Source: an uncultured Prochlorococcus sp.
GTDB taxonomy: Bacteria; Cyanobacteriota; Cyanobacteriia; PCC-6307; Cyanobiaceae
Reading direction: 5' to 3'
Length of the DNA: 64,000 nucleotides
Assembly (NCBI GenBank): GCA_902563335.1
Contig: CACEWU010000003.1
Span: forward strand, 1-64,000
In this document: in pieces, positions 1-10,570 of the stretch
Numbering within the stretch: position 1 is the first letter of the stretch
Layout of the letters: each line of letters opens with the position of its first letter
Translations under genes and position numbers: made by a program
The notes under the pieces: generated by a model
Databases searched by the model: none
What the model saw: only the letters and a program-made list of their open reading frames with translations
Told to the model about the DNA's origin: nothing

Positions 1-8
1 TACAAGGT

Positions 9-1952
9 GTGTCTAACAATTATGAGACTGATCTTATTTATCCCCTTGTTCAAAAGGCGGCAGCCTTGGCAGGAATTGACTATCATAAAGTTGACATTAA
101 GCATCAAACATCTCTCAAAGTAATTGGTGATCATTCAAGGGCAGTTACTCAATTGATTAGCGATGGAGTTCTAGCAAGCAATTTAGGACGTGGGTATATA
201 TTGCGACGACTTCTACGACGTGTTATCCGTCATGGTCGATTAATTGGGATTAATCGACCTTTTCTGAGAGAAATTGGACAATCAGCAATTGAGTTGATGC
301 AGTCAGCTTTTCCTCAATTGTTAGAAAGACGTGAAGTGATTCTGGATGAGTTACAACGTGAGGAGGCTCGTTTTATGGAGACATTGGAACGTGGAGAGAA
401 GTTGTTGGCAGATGTTCTTCTAAGCCAACCAAAGGAAATCACTGGTGATCAGGCTTTTGAATTGTATGACACTTATGGGTTTCCACTAGAACTTACGCAA
501 GAAATAGCTCAAGAGCATGGCCTAAATGTTGATGTAGTTAGTTTTGAAAAAGCTATGGAGGAACAGCGACAAAGAGCTAAAGCTGCCAATATTAATATTG
601 ATCTTACGCTGCAAGATGCAATTGACAATATTGCCGTAAAAGCTGAGGAAACTATTTTTAGGGGTTACGATTCTTTAGAACATAGAAGTTGTATTAAAGC
701 ATTAGTTGTCAATGGGAATCCAGCTCAAAAAGCTGAGGTTGGAGATCAGGTTCAGGTAATTCTTGAATCTACTTCTTTTTATGGAGAGGGCGGTGGTCAA
801 ATTGGGGATTCTGGTGTGCTGTTGAAGACAGATATTAATAGTCAGAACTCTTTAATACAAATCGACTCTGTTAGCCGAAATAGAAATATTTTTGTTCATA
901 GCGGCTTTATAAAGAATGGGATTTTTCATGTTGGTGACTTGATTCTTGCTCGGGTAGATGTTACTTGTCGATATCGTGCACAAGTGAATCATACGTCTAC
1001 ACACTTGTTACAATCGGCTTTAAAAAAGGTTGTAGATCCTGGAATTAGTCAGGCTGGCTCTTTAGTTGATTTTGATCATTTGCGTTTTGATTTTCATTCT
1101 TCTAGGCCTGTGACATCTTCAGAATTAGTGGATATTGAAAATTTAATCAATACTTGGATTGCTGAAGGGCATATGCTTCAAACTCAGCATATGGAAATTG
1201 ATGCAGCAAAAGCTGCTGGTGCTGTTGCGATGTTTGGTGAGAAGTATAGAGATGTGGTACGTGTTGTAGACATACCAGGGGTTTCAATGGAGCTTTGTGG
1301 TGGAACTCATGTGACTAATACTTCGCAAATAGGTGTATTTAAAATTGTCTCAGAAACTGGAATTGCCTCGGGTATTCGTCGTATTGAAGCAGTAGCAGGG
1401 CCTGCTGTTTTTGATTATTTAAATGAAAGAGATGTAGTTGTAAAAAAACTCAGTGAACGATTTAGAGCTCAACCTAATGAGATCTTACAGAGAGTGATTG
1501 CTTTACAGAATGAGCTTAAACAGGTCACCAAATCTCTTAAGTCCACTCAAGAAGAATTGGCCTCTTCAAAAGTATTAGCTTTATCAAGTCAAGTAACTGT
1601 AATTGGGAGTAGTCAATTGATAGTCAAACGTATTGATACTATTGATGGTGGTGCGTTACAGAATGCTGCACAAGGATTAGTGGAGAAACTTGGTGTTAAT
1701 TCCGGAGTAGTCCTTGGAGGGCTTCCAGATATAGGTGATAAAAATAAAGTAATTCTTGTAGCTGCTTTTGGCTCGGAGCTTATTTCCAGTGGCTTACAGG
1801 CAGGAAAGTTTATTAGTGAAATAGCTAAATTGTGTGGAGGAGGAGGAGGGGGTCGACCTAGTCTTGCTCAAGCAGGTGGTAAAGACTCTAAGGCACTTGA
1901 TGGTGCATTAGATGTGGCCAAAGAACAACTTATTTCCGCACTGTCAGAATAA
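9..1952 (+). CDS. alaS: Alanyl-tRNA synthetase, C-terminal portion (5' end outside the window)
   Basis: Contains RGYILRRLLRRVIRHG, HTSTHLLQSALKKV, MELCGGTHV and a C-terminal GGGGGGRPSLAQAGG segment, typical of AlaRS. Confidence 0.97.
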   Translation: MSNNYETDLIYPLVQKAAALAGIDYHKVDIKHQTSLKVIGDHSRAVTQLISDGVLASNLGRGYILRRLLRRVIRHGRLIGINRPFLREIGQSAIELMQSAFPQLLERREVILDELQREEARFMETLERGEKLLADVLLSQPKEITGDQAFELYDTYGFPLELTQEIAQEHGLNVDVVSFEKAMEEQRQRAKAANINIDLTLQDAIDNIAVKAEETIFRGYDSLEHRSCIKALVVNGNPAQKAEVGDQVQVILESTSFYGEGGGQIGDSGVLLKTDINSQNSLIQIDSVSRNRNIFVHSGFIKNGIFHVGDLILARVDVTCRYRAQVNHTSTHLLQSALKKVVDPGISQAGSLVDFDHLRFDFHSSRPVTSSELVDIENLINTWIAEGHMLQTQHMEIDAAKAAGAVAMFGEKYRDVVRVVDIPGVSMELCGGTHVTNTSQIGVFKIVSETGIASGIRRIEAVAGPAVFDYLNERDVVVKKLSERFRAQPNEILQRVIALQNELKQVTKSLKSTQEELASSKVLALSSQVTVIGSSQLIVKRIDTIDGGALQNAAQGLVEKLGVNSGVVLGGLPDIGDKNKVILVAAFGSELISSGLQAGKFISEIAKLCGGGGGGRPSLAQAGGKDSKALDGALDVAKEQLISALSE

Positions 1953-1954
1953 TT

Positions 1955-3946
1955 TTATTCATGTAAGTAGGTACTTTGTCGTAGGCTTGTTTCAAGGTGA
2001 TCCATTAATTGTTGTGCATCACTAATCTTCAAGGTACCTCCTTGAATAGCAGATTCGCTTGCTATTCGAAGTCTTTCTAGTAGTAGCTCGGGATCATGTT
2101 CCATTGCTTGAAGAACATCTGATTTTGTATTACATCGAACTACATTATCTAATTTGTAACCCCCATTATTTCTGAGTTTAATATGGACAGCATTTGTGCT
2201 GCCAAATAAGTTGTGTAAATTCCCCATAACTTCTTGATAGGCTCCTCCTAGAAATAATCCGATGAGGTATTGTTCATCTCTTTTGAATTTGTGCAGTTCT
2301 AGTAGTTGTTTTAGATCTCCATTATCTATAAAACGTGAAAGCTTGCCATCGGAATCACATGTTAGATCTGCAAAGTGACCTAGTTGACTTGGCTTTTCAT
2401 CGAGCCTATGAATTGGTAAGACTGGGAATAATTGTTCAACTGCCCAGGTGTCAGGAGCTGATCGAAATATTGATAAGTTTGCATAATATGTCTCTGCTAG
2501 GGCGGATCGGAGTTCTTTGAGTTCTGTGGGGATCATGTCTTCACTTGGTAGACGTTCAATTAACGCTTTTGCACAGGCCCAGGTGAGTTGCTCGGCTATG
2601 GCTCTATCAGGTAGTGCAAGATATCCCAATCGAAATGCATTTAAAGCATCATCTTTGAATTTGAGAGCATCATTCCAGGCTTCTTGAAGTTTTGAACAAT
2701 CAATGTGTGACTCTTTCGATATCTTTTGAATGCTATTTAGTGTCTCTCTAAGATTTTTTACTATTAGACATTCGTTTTCTTTTACTTTAGGTATGTCTGA
2801 AGGAACTGAGCTAGTACCTAGTACATTGAAGAGAAGAACAGAGAAGTGACTAGAGATTGCTCTTCCGCTTTCGCTAATCAAGGTGGGGACTTCAATGTTA
2901 TGAAAGGAACAGGCCTCTTGTACCGTTGCTACTACATCATTGGCATAATTTTGAAGGGAATAGTTGGTAGAAGCTGATGTTGTAGTTTGACTGCCGTCAT
3001 AGTCGATTCCTAACCCACCTCCTACGTCAAGGTAGCCCATTGGTGCACCAAGACGATTTAATTCTACGTAGATCTTCCCCGCTTCTTGTAAAGCGTCTTT
3101 GTGAATGGCAATGTCATTGACTTGACTGCCAACGTGGAAGTGCAAGAGTCGAAGCTCATTTATAAGATTCGCTGTACGTAGTTTTTCTAAAGTTTGTAAA
3201 ATATCTGGTACAGATAAGCCGAATTTGGCTGTTTCACCAATTGATGTTCCCCAGCGTCCACTGCTACGACTAGATAGCTTTGCGCGTATACCAATTAAGG
3301 GAGCAGCTCCAAGCGTTTTGCTTGCCTTGATTATTCTTTCAACTTCGTCTGGTTGTTCAATAACGACGACAGGTTGTCGACCAAGTTGCCGCGCTAAAAT
3401 AGTTGTTTCTATATAACGTTGGTCTTTATAACCGTTACATATCAGAAGAGCGTTGGGGTCTTCTATGAGCGCTAATGCGATTAAGAGTTCAGCTTTGCTG
3501 CCGGCTTCTAAGCCAAAGTGAAAATGTCTACCATATTTCATAACTTCTTCTATGACATGGCGTTGTTGATTGCATTTGATTGGGAAAACACCTTGGTAGT
3601 TACCCTTGTAGTTGTATTGTTGAATTGCGTTGTTAAATGCTTTGTGTAAACGTTTTAATCTGTCATTAAGAATGTCATCAAAACGGATTAATAGAGGCAG
3701 TTTGAGATTGCGTCCCTCTAGTTCTTTAACTAAAGCCAATAAGTCAAGACTTTCTCCTTGTGGACCTTGTGGATGCACAGTGATATGACCAAGTTGATTA
3801 ATAGAGAAATAGCCTTCTCCCCATCTATCAAGACCGTACAAATTAGAACTGTCTTTCACAGTCCATTGATTGCTAAGTGCTGAGAGACCAGTTTCTTTCA
3901 AAATCGATGTGCTGTATTCAGCATTTAATGGTGGCGATAAAGACAA
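1955..3946 (-). CDS. speA: Biosynthetic arginine decarboxylase
   Basis: PLP-dependent SpeA-type protein: YQGVFPIKCNQQRHVIEEV, FGLEAGSKAELL, LHFHVGSQVNDI, YLDVGGGLGIDYDGS. Confidence 0.96.
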   Translation of the reverse strand: MSLSPPLNAEYSTSILKETGLSALSNQWTVKDSSNLYGLDRWGEGYFSINQLGHITVHPQGPQGESLDLLALVKELEGRNLKLPLLIRFDDILNDRLKRLHKAFNNAIQQYNYKGNYQGVFPIKCNQQRHVIEEVMKYGRHFHFGLEAGSKAELLIALALIEDPNALLICNGYKDQRYIETTILARQLGRQPVVVIEQPDEVERIIKASKTLGAAPLIGIRAKLSSRSSGRWGTSIGETAKFGLSVPDILQTLEKLRTANLINELRLLHFHVGSQVNDIAIHKDALQEAGKIYVELNRLGAPMGYLDVGGGLGIDYDGSQTTTSASTNYSLQNYANDVVATVQEACSFHNIEVPTLISESGRAISSHFSVLLFNVLGTSSVPSDIPKVKENECLIVKNLRETLNSIQKISKESHIDCSKLQEAWNDALKFKDDALNAFRLGYLALPDRAIAEQLTWACAKALIERLPSEDMIPTELKELRSALAETYYANLSIFRSAPDTWAVEQLFPVLPIHRLDEKPSQLGHFADLTCDSDGKLSRFIDNGDLKQLLELHKFKRDEQYLIGLFLGGAYQEVMGNLHNLFGSTNAVHIKLRNNGGYKLDNVVRCNTKSDVLQAMEHDPELLLERLRIASESAIQGGTLKISDAQQLMDHLETSLRQSTYLHE

Positions 3947-4051
3947 GCAATGAAGGAAATCTAACGGGTGTTGTTTTCGATACCGTTGTTTTGCTTGCCA
4001 AGAGGGCAGCTGGCCGATAACGATGGCCAGATAGTGATTTTTTCATTTTTC

Positions 4052-4507
4052 ATGACTGTTGAAAGGACGTTTGTAGCAATTAAGCCCGATGGGGTGCAGA
4101 GAGGTTTGGTTGGTGAGATTTTGAGCAGATTTGAACGTAAAGGGTTCAAGCTGATTGCGCTCAAGCAAATAATTCCTAGCCGTGATTTGGCTGAAAAGCA
4201 TTATGGAGTTCATAGTGAGCGTCCATTTTTCGCGGGTTTGGTTGATTTCATAACAAGTGGGCCTGTGGTGGCAATGGTTTGGGAAGGTGAAGGAGTTATT
4301 TCTAGTTCTCGTAGGCTTATAGGTGGTACTAAGCCGTTAGAAGCTGAGCCAGGAACAATTCGTGGTGATTTGGCAATGAATATTGGCAGAAATGTCATTC
4401 ATGGTTCAGATGGACCTGATACGGCTGCTTTTGAGATATCTCTTTGGTTCAATTCAGAAGAATTGAATAATTGGATTCCTGCTGATCAAGTTTGGCGTGT
4501 GGAGTAG
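4052..4507 (+). CDS. ndk: Nucleoside diphosphate kinase
   Basis: [23 protein letters not shown] and [16 protein letters not shown] active-site motif. The ATG at 4052 fits the family better than the tracked 3968 start. Confidence 0.96.
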   Translation: MTVERTFVAIKPDGVQRGLVGEILSRFERKGFKLIALKQIIPSRDLAEKHYGVHSERPFFAGLVDFITSGPVVAMVWEGEGVISSSRRLIGGTKPLEAEPGTIRGDLAMNIGRNVIHGSDGPDTAAFEISLWFNSEELNNWIPADQVWRVE

Positions 4508-4570
4508 CACACACACGTAAAGATCTTGGATCAGCTTATATAGTTTTTATTTAAAATAAATTATGATTGA

Positions 4571-5680
4571 TTAGTCATTAAAACGACTCCAATCGAATTT
4601 TCCTAGAAGAGAAGATTCTTCATTTTTTATTTTTTCATTACAAATACATTTGGCGAGTAATTCAGCTGTAATGGCGGCTAAAAGAACTCCATTACGGTAA
4701 TGCCCAGTTGCAAGCCAAAGTCCATTTAATGATGAGGAACCTATTATGGGTAATTCATCTGGGGTGCAGGGTCTGAATCCCCACCAACGTTCCATGTGAG
4801 GCCATGCATTCGCACATGGCAGTAATGAATGTATACCTTTTTGTAGTTTTTTTTGTCCTGCAGGAGTCAGCCCTTCACTAAACCCAGCTTCTTTTTCACT
4901 AGTTGCTCCAACGACTATTAGTCCATCGTCTCTTGGAACTAAATAGGTACCTGGTCCAAAGACAATTCTTTGGAAAGCATTTTTCGGACCTTGAATAGAT
5001 AACATTTGTCCTTTTACTGGAAAGACAGGAATCTCTTTTAGTAATTGATTGCTCCAAGCGCCACTACATAGCACCGCTTGATTCCCATGAAAAGTCTCAA
5101 TATTCCCTTCTGCATTTCGAATTTGAACACCATGAAAATCTTTATCATTTTTTATTAGTTTGAGTACTTCAACCCCTTCTTCAAAATGGACGCCTAATTC
5201 AACACATGCTTTTTCAAGCGCACGCATTAGTTGTCGTCGATTATCTATTTGCCCATCTTCATGGAAAAGCAATCCAGTAGTCCATTCGCAAGCTATACCA
5301 GGGATTTCCCTTTCCAGTTCTTTTCTATTTAAAGCTTGTCCGGAGAGGACTGTTGGATATGCATTTCTTTCTTGATGATTTAGAAATGGAACGACAATTC
5401 CACAACGTTTTAATCCACAGTTTATGCCACTATTACTTTCTATAGTTTCAACCCATGTAGGTATTCGATCAAGACTTAATTGACCGAGCTTTAAAAGGTC
5501 TTCATCAAGTCCCTCTGCATGTGGTGCAAGCATCCCAGCAGCGACAAAACCAGCAGCTTCACTTCTCCGACGACTTAGAACGGCAATATGCCTTCCTTTC
5601 AGAGCCAGCTCGTGCGCAATTGTTAGACCCATCAGTCCTCCACCAAGAATTAGTAAAGGGTCTTTGTGCAAAAGATTCAT
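4571..5680 (-). CDS. thiO: FAD-dependent glycine oxidase-like protein (ThiO family)
   Basis: N-terminal LILGGGLMGLTIAHELALKG dinucleotide-binding motif, and C-terminal GFRPCTPDELPIIGSSSLNGLWLATGHYRNGVLLA. Confidence 0.85.
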   Translation of the reverse strand: MNLLHKDPLLILGGGLMGLTIAHELALKGRHIAVLSRRRSEAAGFVAAGMLAPHAEGLDEDLLKLGQLSLDRIPTWVETIESNSGINCGLKRCGIVVPFLNHQERNAYPTVLSGQALNRKELEREIPGIACEWTTGLLFHEDGQIDNRRQLMRALEKACVELGVHFEEGVEVLKLIKNDKDFHGVQIRNAEGNIETFHGNQAVLCSGAWSNQLLKEIPVFPVKGQMLSIQGPKNAFQRIVFGPGTYLVPRDDGLIVVGATSEKEAGFSEGLTPAGQKKLQKGIHSLLPCANAWPHMERWWGFRPCTPDELPIIGSSSLNGLWLATGHYRNGVLLAAITAELLAKCICNEKIKNEESSLLGKFDWSRFND

Positions 5681-5778
5681 CGTGGTGGCTTTATTAGGGC
5701 TGACAATTACTGTTTAAGGTCATATTTAGGTTCTCTGCACGGTTATTCCATAGGATTTAGAAATCTATTTTGATTGTG

Positions 5779-7254
5779 ATGTCCGGATCCGATGCTGCAT
5801 GGGAAGCCGTAATCGGCTTAGAAACACATGTTCAGCTTGGTACTGATAGCAAGATATTTACTACGGCTTCTACAGCTTTTGGTGATCAGCCCAATACTCA
5901 TATTGATCCAGTTGTTTGTGGTCTTCCAGGCACACTGCCTGTTTTGAATCAGAAGGTGCTCGAGTATGCGGTTAAAGCAGCTATGGCATTGAATTTGAAA
6001 ATTGCGACGCACAGTAAGTTTGATAGAAAGCAATACTTTTATCCTGATTTACCAAAGAATTATCAGATCTCGCAATTTGATGAGCCAATAGCAGAAGAAG
6101 GTTGGATTGAGGTAGAAGTAGCGGAGAAAGGGAAAGAGACTTATTTAAAAAAAATTGGCATAGAGCGCTTGCATATGGAAGAAGATGCTGGAAAGCTTGT
6201 TCATGGAGGGAGTGACCGTCTTGCTGGCTCAACTCATTCATTGGTCGATTACAACCGTGCTGGAGTTGCTTTAGCAGAGATCGTGAGCAAGCCTGATCTT
6301 CGGACAGGTCGAGAAGCATCCGAATATGCCTCGGAGATTCGCCGAATAATGCGTTATTTGGGAGTTTCTGATGGGAACATGCAGGAGGGTTCTTTACGTT
6401 GTGATGTCAATATTTCTGTTAGGCGTGGTCCAAATGCTCCTTTTGGGACAAAGGTTGAGATTAAGAATATGAATTCTTTCTCTGCAATTCAGAAGGCTTG
6501 TGATTATGAAATTCAACGTCAGATCAAAGCTTATGAAGGGGGTGAATTAGTCGTTCAGGAAACCCGTTTATGGGATGAAGCTAAGCAGCTTACAAAGAGT
6601 ATGCGTTTGAAAGAAGGAAGTAGTGATTATCGTTATTTTCCTGACCCTGACTTAGGTCCGATTGAAGTAACTGTTGAGCGTAGAGAAAGTTGGCGAGCTG
6701 AACTTCCAGAACTTCCTGCTTCGAAGAGACATCGCTATGCCTCTGAGTTTGGACTGTCTGTTTATGACTCTCGTGTACTTACAGATGAGTTGTCTATGGC
6801 GGAATATTTTGAGTGTGTGGTTTCTTTAGGTGCAAATCCAAAGACTGCATCTAATTGGATTACTGGTGATATCTCAGCACATGTCAATTCAAAAAAAATT
6901 AGTTTTTCCCAGCTTCCCTTTTTACCGCACCAGTTGGCAGAAATGGTTGAAATGATTGATACAGGAAAAATAAGTGGAAAGATCGCTAAGGAGATTTTGC
7001 CTGAATTGCTACTGAATGGTGGATCACCCAAGTCGATTGTTCAAGATCGTGGTCTTGGGATGATTAGTGATCCTTCTGTCATAACAGCAATTGTTGAAGA
7101 CCTCTTGGATTCTCACCCTAAGGAAGTTGAGGACTATCGAGGAGGCAAAAAGAAGCTTCAGGGATTTTTTGTTGGTCAATTAATGAAAAAGACAAGTGGT
7201 AAGGCTGACCCTAAACTGGCCAATCAGATTTTGAGCAAAAAACTCAATCAATGA
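5779..7254 (+). CDS. gatB: Asp/Glu-tRNA(Asn/Gln) amidotransferase subunit B
   Basis: WEAVIGLETHVQL, KNYQISQFDEPI, MQEGSLRCDVNISVR and the C-terminal GatB/Yqey-type domain. Confidence 0.97.
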   Translation: MSGSDAAWEAVIGLETHVQLGTDSKIFTTASTAFGDQPNTHIDPVVCGLPGTLPVLNQKVLEYAVKAAMALNLKIATHSKFDRKQYFYPDLPKNYQISQFDEPIAEEGWIEVEVAEKGKETYLKKIGIERLHMEEDAGKLVHGGSDRLAGSTHSLVDYNRAGVALAEIVSKPDLRTGREASEYASEIRRIMRYLGVSDGNMQEGSLRCDVNISVRRGPNAPFGTKVEIKNMNSFSAIQKACDYEIQRQIKAYEGGELVVQETRLWDEAKQLTKSMRLKEGSSDYRYFPDPDLGPIEVTVERRESWRAELPELPASKRHRYASEFGLSVYDSRVLTDELSMAEYFECVVSLGANPKTASNWITGDISAHVNSKKISFSQLPFLPHQLAEMVEMIDTGKISGKIAKEILPELLLNGGSPKSIVQDRGLGMISDPSVITAIVEDLLDSHPKEVEDYRGGKKKLQGFFVGQLMKKTSGKADPKLANQILSKKLNQ

Positions 7255-7898
7255 TTAGCATCTAAAAGAGACTTGATTTGATCGATCCATGCATTTTTTT
7301 TACCTGTGTTGTCAATTACGACGTCTGAAAGACTGCTTTTTAGAGCTTGAGGCCATTGAGCTTGAATCAGTGAATGAGCATGCTCTTCTTCAATCTTATC
7401 TCTTGACATAAGCCGTTGTAATTGCTGCTGAGGAGAGCAACTTACTAGCCAGATCTCACTGCATATTCCTGATAGATTAGCTTCGAATAACAGTGGAATA
7501 ATTAGAACTATAATTGGTACATGTTGCTTGGAAATTAAAGCTGCATGTAGTTTTTTTACTACTATTGGATGAATAAGTTTCTCTAGCCATAATTTTTCTT
7601 CTTTATTATGAAAAATAATTTTACTTAGCGCCAACCTGTTGATTGATATATTGCCTTTTTGATCATAAATAATAATTCTTTTTCCATAGCGATTTAAAAC
7701 CGTATTTGTAAGAGCTGTTCCAGGAGCGAGTGCTTCTCGCGCATATATATCTGTATCAATGATTGGTAAGCCTTCAATTTCTTGCAAGAAACGCCCAATG
7801 GAGCTTTTCCCACTAGCGATTCCACCCGTTAGTCCTATGCGCCGTTGTGACCCATGCCACCGTGGTAGTTGGGTTGGACTATGAAGTTCGCCGTTCAT
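7248..7898 (-). CDS. coaE: Dephospho-CoA kinase
   Basis: RIGLTGGIASGKSSIGRFL P-loop and DTDIYAREAL. The start is placed at the internal Met (7898) to reduce overlap with argJ; the tracked ORF reaches 7955. Confidence 0.9.
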   Translation of the reverse strand: MNGELHSPTQLPRWHGSQRRIGLTGGIASGKSSIGRFLQEIEGLPIIDTDIYAREALAPGTALTNTVLNRYGKRIIIYDQKGNISINRLALSKIIFHNKEEKLWLEKLIHPIVVKKLHAALISKQHVPIIVLIIPLLFEANLSGICSEIWLVSCSPQQQLQRLMSRDKIEEEHAHSLIQAQWPQALKSSLSDVVIDNTGKKNAWIDQIKSLLDANH

Positions 7899-7921
7899 AG
7901 CGCAGGATGAGGGAGTGAATT

Positions 7922-9178
7922 TTGCTTTCGACGGTTTTGAGCCCCTCGGCTTCATCTCTATGGTCTCCTATCTCTGGTGGCATAACCGCTCCAGAGGGCT
8001 TCCAAGCTGCTGGAATACATGCAGGTTTGAAACAATCTCAAAGGGCTGATTTAGCTCTTTTGCTTGCGCCATCCGGGGCTGTTTGTGCAGGCACTTTTAC
8101 CCAATCATTGACTAGGGCTGCGTGTGTTGATTTGTGCATTGAACGTCTACATGATTCTGGTTTCCGAGCACGCGCAGTTTTGATTAACTCAGGCCAGGCG
8201 AATGCGTGTACGGGAGATCGTGGTCGTATTGATAGTTTGCGAGTTACCAGTTTGCTTTCAGATCATCTTGGTTTAAGTGTGGATGAAGTTTTGATTTGCT
8301 CTACTGGTGTCATTGGGGTTCCTATACCTATGGATAAGTTGCTTGTTTCGTTAGGGCCTTTGGTAGAAGAACTAAATCATGAGGGAGGTTCATCAGCAGC
8401 TAAGGCAATTATGACTACAGATCTTGTTGATAAACAAATAGCTTTGAAGGCTGATTTAGGAGGCAGATGTGTTCGCTTAGGTGGAATGGCCAAAGGTTCT
8501 GGAATGATCCATCCAAACATGGGAACTATGCTGGCTTATTTAAGTTGTGATGCAGGTATTCCTGTTGATGTATGGCGAGAGATGATTAAAAGAGTTGTAG
8601 ATAACTCGTTCAATTTAATTTCTGTAGATGGCGATACGAGCACTAATGATTCGCTCTTGGCATTTTCTGCTGGGCAGTCTTTGGATAGTAAATATTGGCC
8701 TATATTAGAAGATGGACTCTTATTGTTATCTCAGTATCTTTCTAAGGCTATTGTGAGAGATGGAGAGGGAGCTAATTGTTTATTAGAAGTTCAGGTTGAA
8801 GGAGCGAAAAGTTTTAATGATGCAAAATTGATTGCTCGTACAGTCTCCAGTTCACTTTTGGTTAAGACAGCTCTGCATGGCTGTGATCCAAATTGGGGTC
8901 GAATAGTTGCAGCTGTAGGACGATCAGGTATTAGTTTTAGATTAAGTGAGTTGTCAATTTGGTTAGGTCCCTACCAATTAATGCATGGTGGTGAGCCTTT
9001 AAAGTTTGATTATGATGCAGCTTCTAATTATATGAAAGAGCGTTTTCAAGGTGCCTATCTAGTTGATGATTCTGTTTGTATTCGTCTAAAAGTTGGTGAT
9101 GGTTTTGGCAGTAGCTTTGCTTGGGGATGTGATCTCTCAGATGAATATGTACGAATTAATGCCGACTACACAACTTGA
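7922..9178 (+). CDS. argJ: Bifunctional ornithine acetyltransferase / N-acetylglutamate synthase
   Basis: INSGQANACTGDRG, GMAKGSGMIHPNMGTMLAY (ArgJ autocleavage region), NSFNLISVDGDTSTNDS. TTG start. Confidence 0.96.
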   Translation: MLSTVLSPSASSLWSPISGGITAPEGFQAAGIHAGLKQSQRADLALLLAPSGAVCAGTFTQSLTRAACVDLCIERLHDSGFRARAVLINSGQANACTGDRGRIDSLRVTSLLSDHLGLSVDEVLICSTGVIGVPIPMDKLLVSLGPLVEELNHEGGSSAAKAIMTTDLVDKQIALKADLGGRCVRLGGMAKGSGMIHPNMGTMLAYLSCDAGIPVDVWREMIKRVVDNSFNLISVDGDTSTNDSLLAFSAGQSLDSKYWPILEDGLLLLSQYLSKAIVRDGEGANCLLEVQVEGAKSFNDAKLIARTVSSSLLVKTALHGCDPNWGRIVAAVGRSGISFRLSELSIWLGPYQLMHGGEPLKFDYDAASNYMKERFQGAYLVDDSVCIRLKVGDGFGSSFAWGCDLSDEYVRINADYTT

Positions 9179-9328
9179 AAGTGTGATAATTCAAATCTAT
9201 TGGTATGACTGAATTATTTTTGCTGTTGTGAGAAAAATGTGATTTATTAAGCATCTTTAGAAGAGCTAAAGGGGAGTGAAAATGTTTGCACCCTCTTTAA
9301 ATCAGTTTGATTTTAGTAACTATTTATT

Positions 9329-10099
9329 TTAAAAATTTTGACTTTGTTTTGATAAAAGCTTTGATTTCATTTCTTGAAATTCAGAATCACTAAGTACTCC
9401 TTCATCAAGTAGTTTTTTTAATTTCATAAGTTGATCGGTAATATCAGTTTCTGGAGCAGATGAAGGAGATTGTGATGAGATACCGCCGATACCGCCAATC
9501 ATGACGCCACCTGCTTTTGCTCTTTTTTCTTCCATATCTCTTATTCTTCTCTTTTCTTCCCATGCTTGTTCTTCCATTTGTGAATGCTTGTATGCCTCTG
9601 TTGCAATTTTTGATTGAGGAAAGACTTCAATATTTAAGGGCTCTCCATCTTTTTGTTGATTAGATTTAAAAGATAGTGTTGAGCCGCATAATCCTGGCCA
9701 TATGTTTTCATGAACTTCAGCATCTTTTAGATCTTTCCATTGAAAATCTTTCATCGTGTAACCACCTAATATTCCCCTTTCCATAAGAATAACCCTTGAA
9801 TTTGTTACTCCAAAGACTTGCCTTCTTGATAACAATGCAAAAGGTCGAGTATCAATACCCTGTTCAATTATTGTTTCATCTTTCATGAGAGTATCTTTAA
9901 ACTTTGAGTAGGATTTTTCAGCTCTTTTATCTCCACCTGTGAAAACCATTTTGTACCACCAACCAAGAAATAAAATTGCAAATATATAGCCAAATGCTCC
10001 TCCTCCAAAAATAGCAATTATTATGCTTGTCAAGATAAGCAGGACAATAGGAGTACCTATAAAGGCGTACCAGATTCCCCACATGAAAATACATCTCAA
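9329..10099 (-). CDS. Membrane protein with PH-like domain and C-terminal SHOCT domain
   Basis: N-terminal hydrophobic segments. C-terminal ITDQLMKLKKLLDEGVLSDSEFQEMKSKLLSKQ matches the SHOCT pattern. Confidence 0.7.
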   Translation of the reverse strand: MRCIFMWGIWYAFIGTPIVLLILTSIIIAIFGGGAFGYIFAILFLGWWYKMVFTGGDKRAEKSYSKFKDTLMKDETIIEQGIDTRPFALLSRRQVFGVTNSRVILMERGILGGYTMKDFQWKDLKDAEVHENIWPGLCGSTLSFKSNQQKDGEPLNIEVFPQSKIATEAYKHSQMEEQAWEEKRRIRDMEEKRAKAGGVMIGGIGGISSQSPSSAPETDITDQLMKLKKLLDEGVLSDSEFQEMKSKLLSKQSQNF

Positions 10100-10426
10100 C
10101 TAAGTTCCTAGTTTAATCAGTGAAATCAACAATTAAACTTGAAGAAAATGTGATGATTTTAAGGAAAGTGTGATATTGCTTACTCTTCAAGAGATTAATC
10201 ACAATGATGCAGATTACTAATATACTCAAAGGTTAGTGAAAATGCCGGTTACACAAATGAAAGATGTGATTAATTAGCCGCATTATTTTTAAAGTAAAAT
10301 AATTATGAAACTATTTCCCATCCCATGAGCAAAAAGAATATGCATATTTATATTCAGAAAATGCTGAACACTATTGCTACCAGTGGCTGAATTTTTCAGA
10401 GCAGAAGAACGATTAGACTTTGAGTT

Positions 10427-10542
10427 AAAGGTTTCAATGGAGAACAGCCATTGGAGGTAACGGGGAAAAGCGGTGAAAATCCGCTACTGTCCCGCAGCTG
10501 TGAAGTATCGATATTCATCGATATTAGTCAGAAGGCCCGCCT
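10427..10542 (+). promoter_or_regulatory. Cobalamin (B12) riboswitch-like leader upstream of hupE
   Basis: GGTTTCAATGG...CCATTGGAGGTAACGGGGAAAAGCGGTGAAAATCCGCTACTGTCCCGCAGCTGTGAAG...GTCAGAAGGCCCGCCTT matches the B12-box core and downstream elements. Confidence 0.88.
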
Positions 10543-10570
10543 TATTTCACAATTCGACGAGGATCGACCT

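Noticed and set aside
1839-1855. Poly-glycine GGAGGAGGAGGGGGT tract in alaS
   Set aside because: Normal glycine-rich C-terminal motif of AlaRS, not a repeat element.
2335-2520. Short ORF antisense to speA (and similar shadow ORFs within alaS-, gatB-, smc-, accC- and suf-region genes)
   Set aside because: Fully contained in strong coding genes on the opposite strand or another frame, with unconvincing composition.
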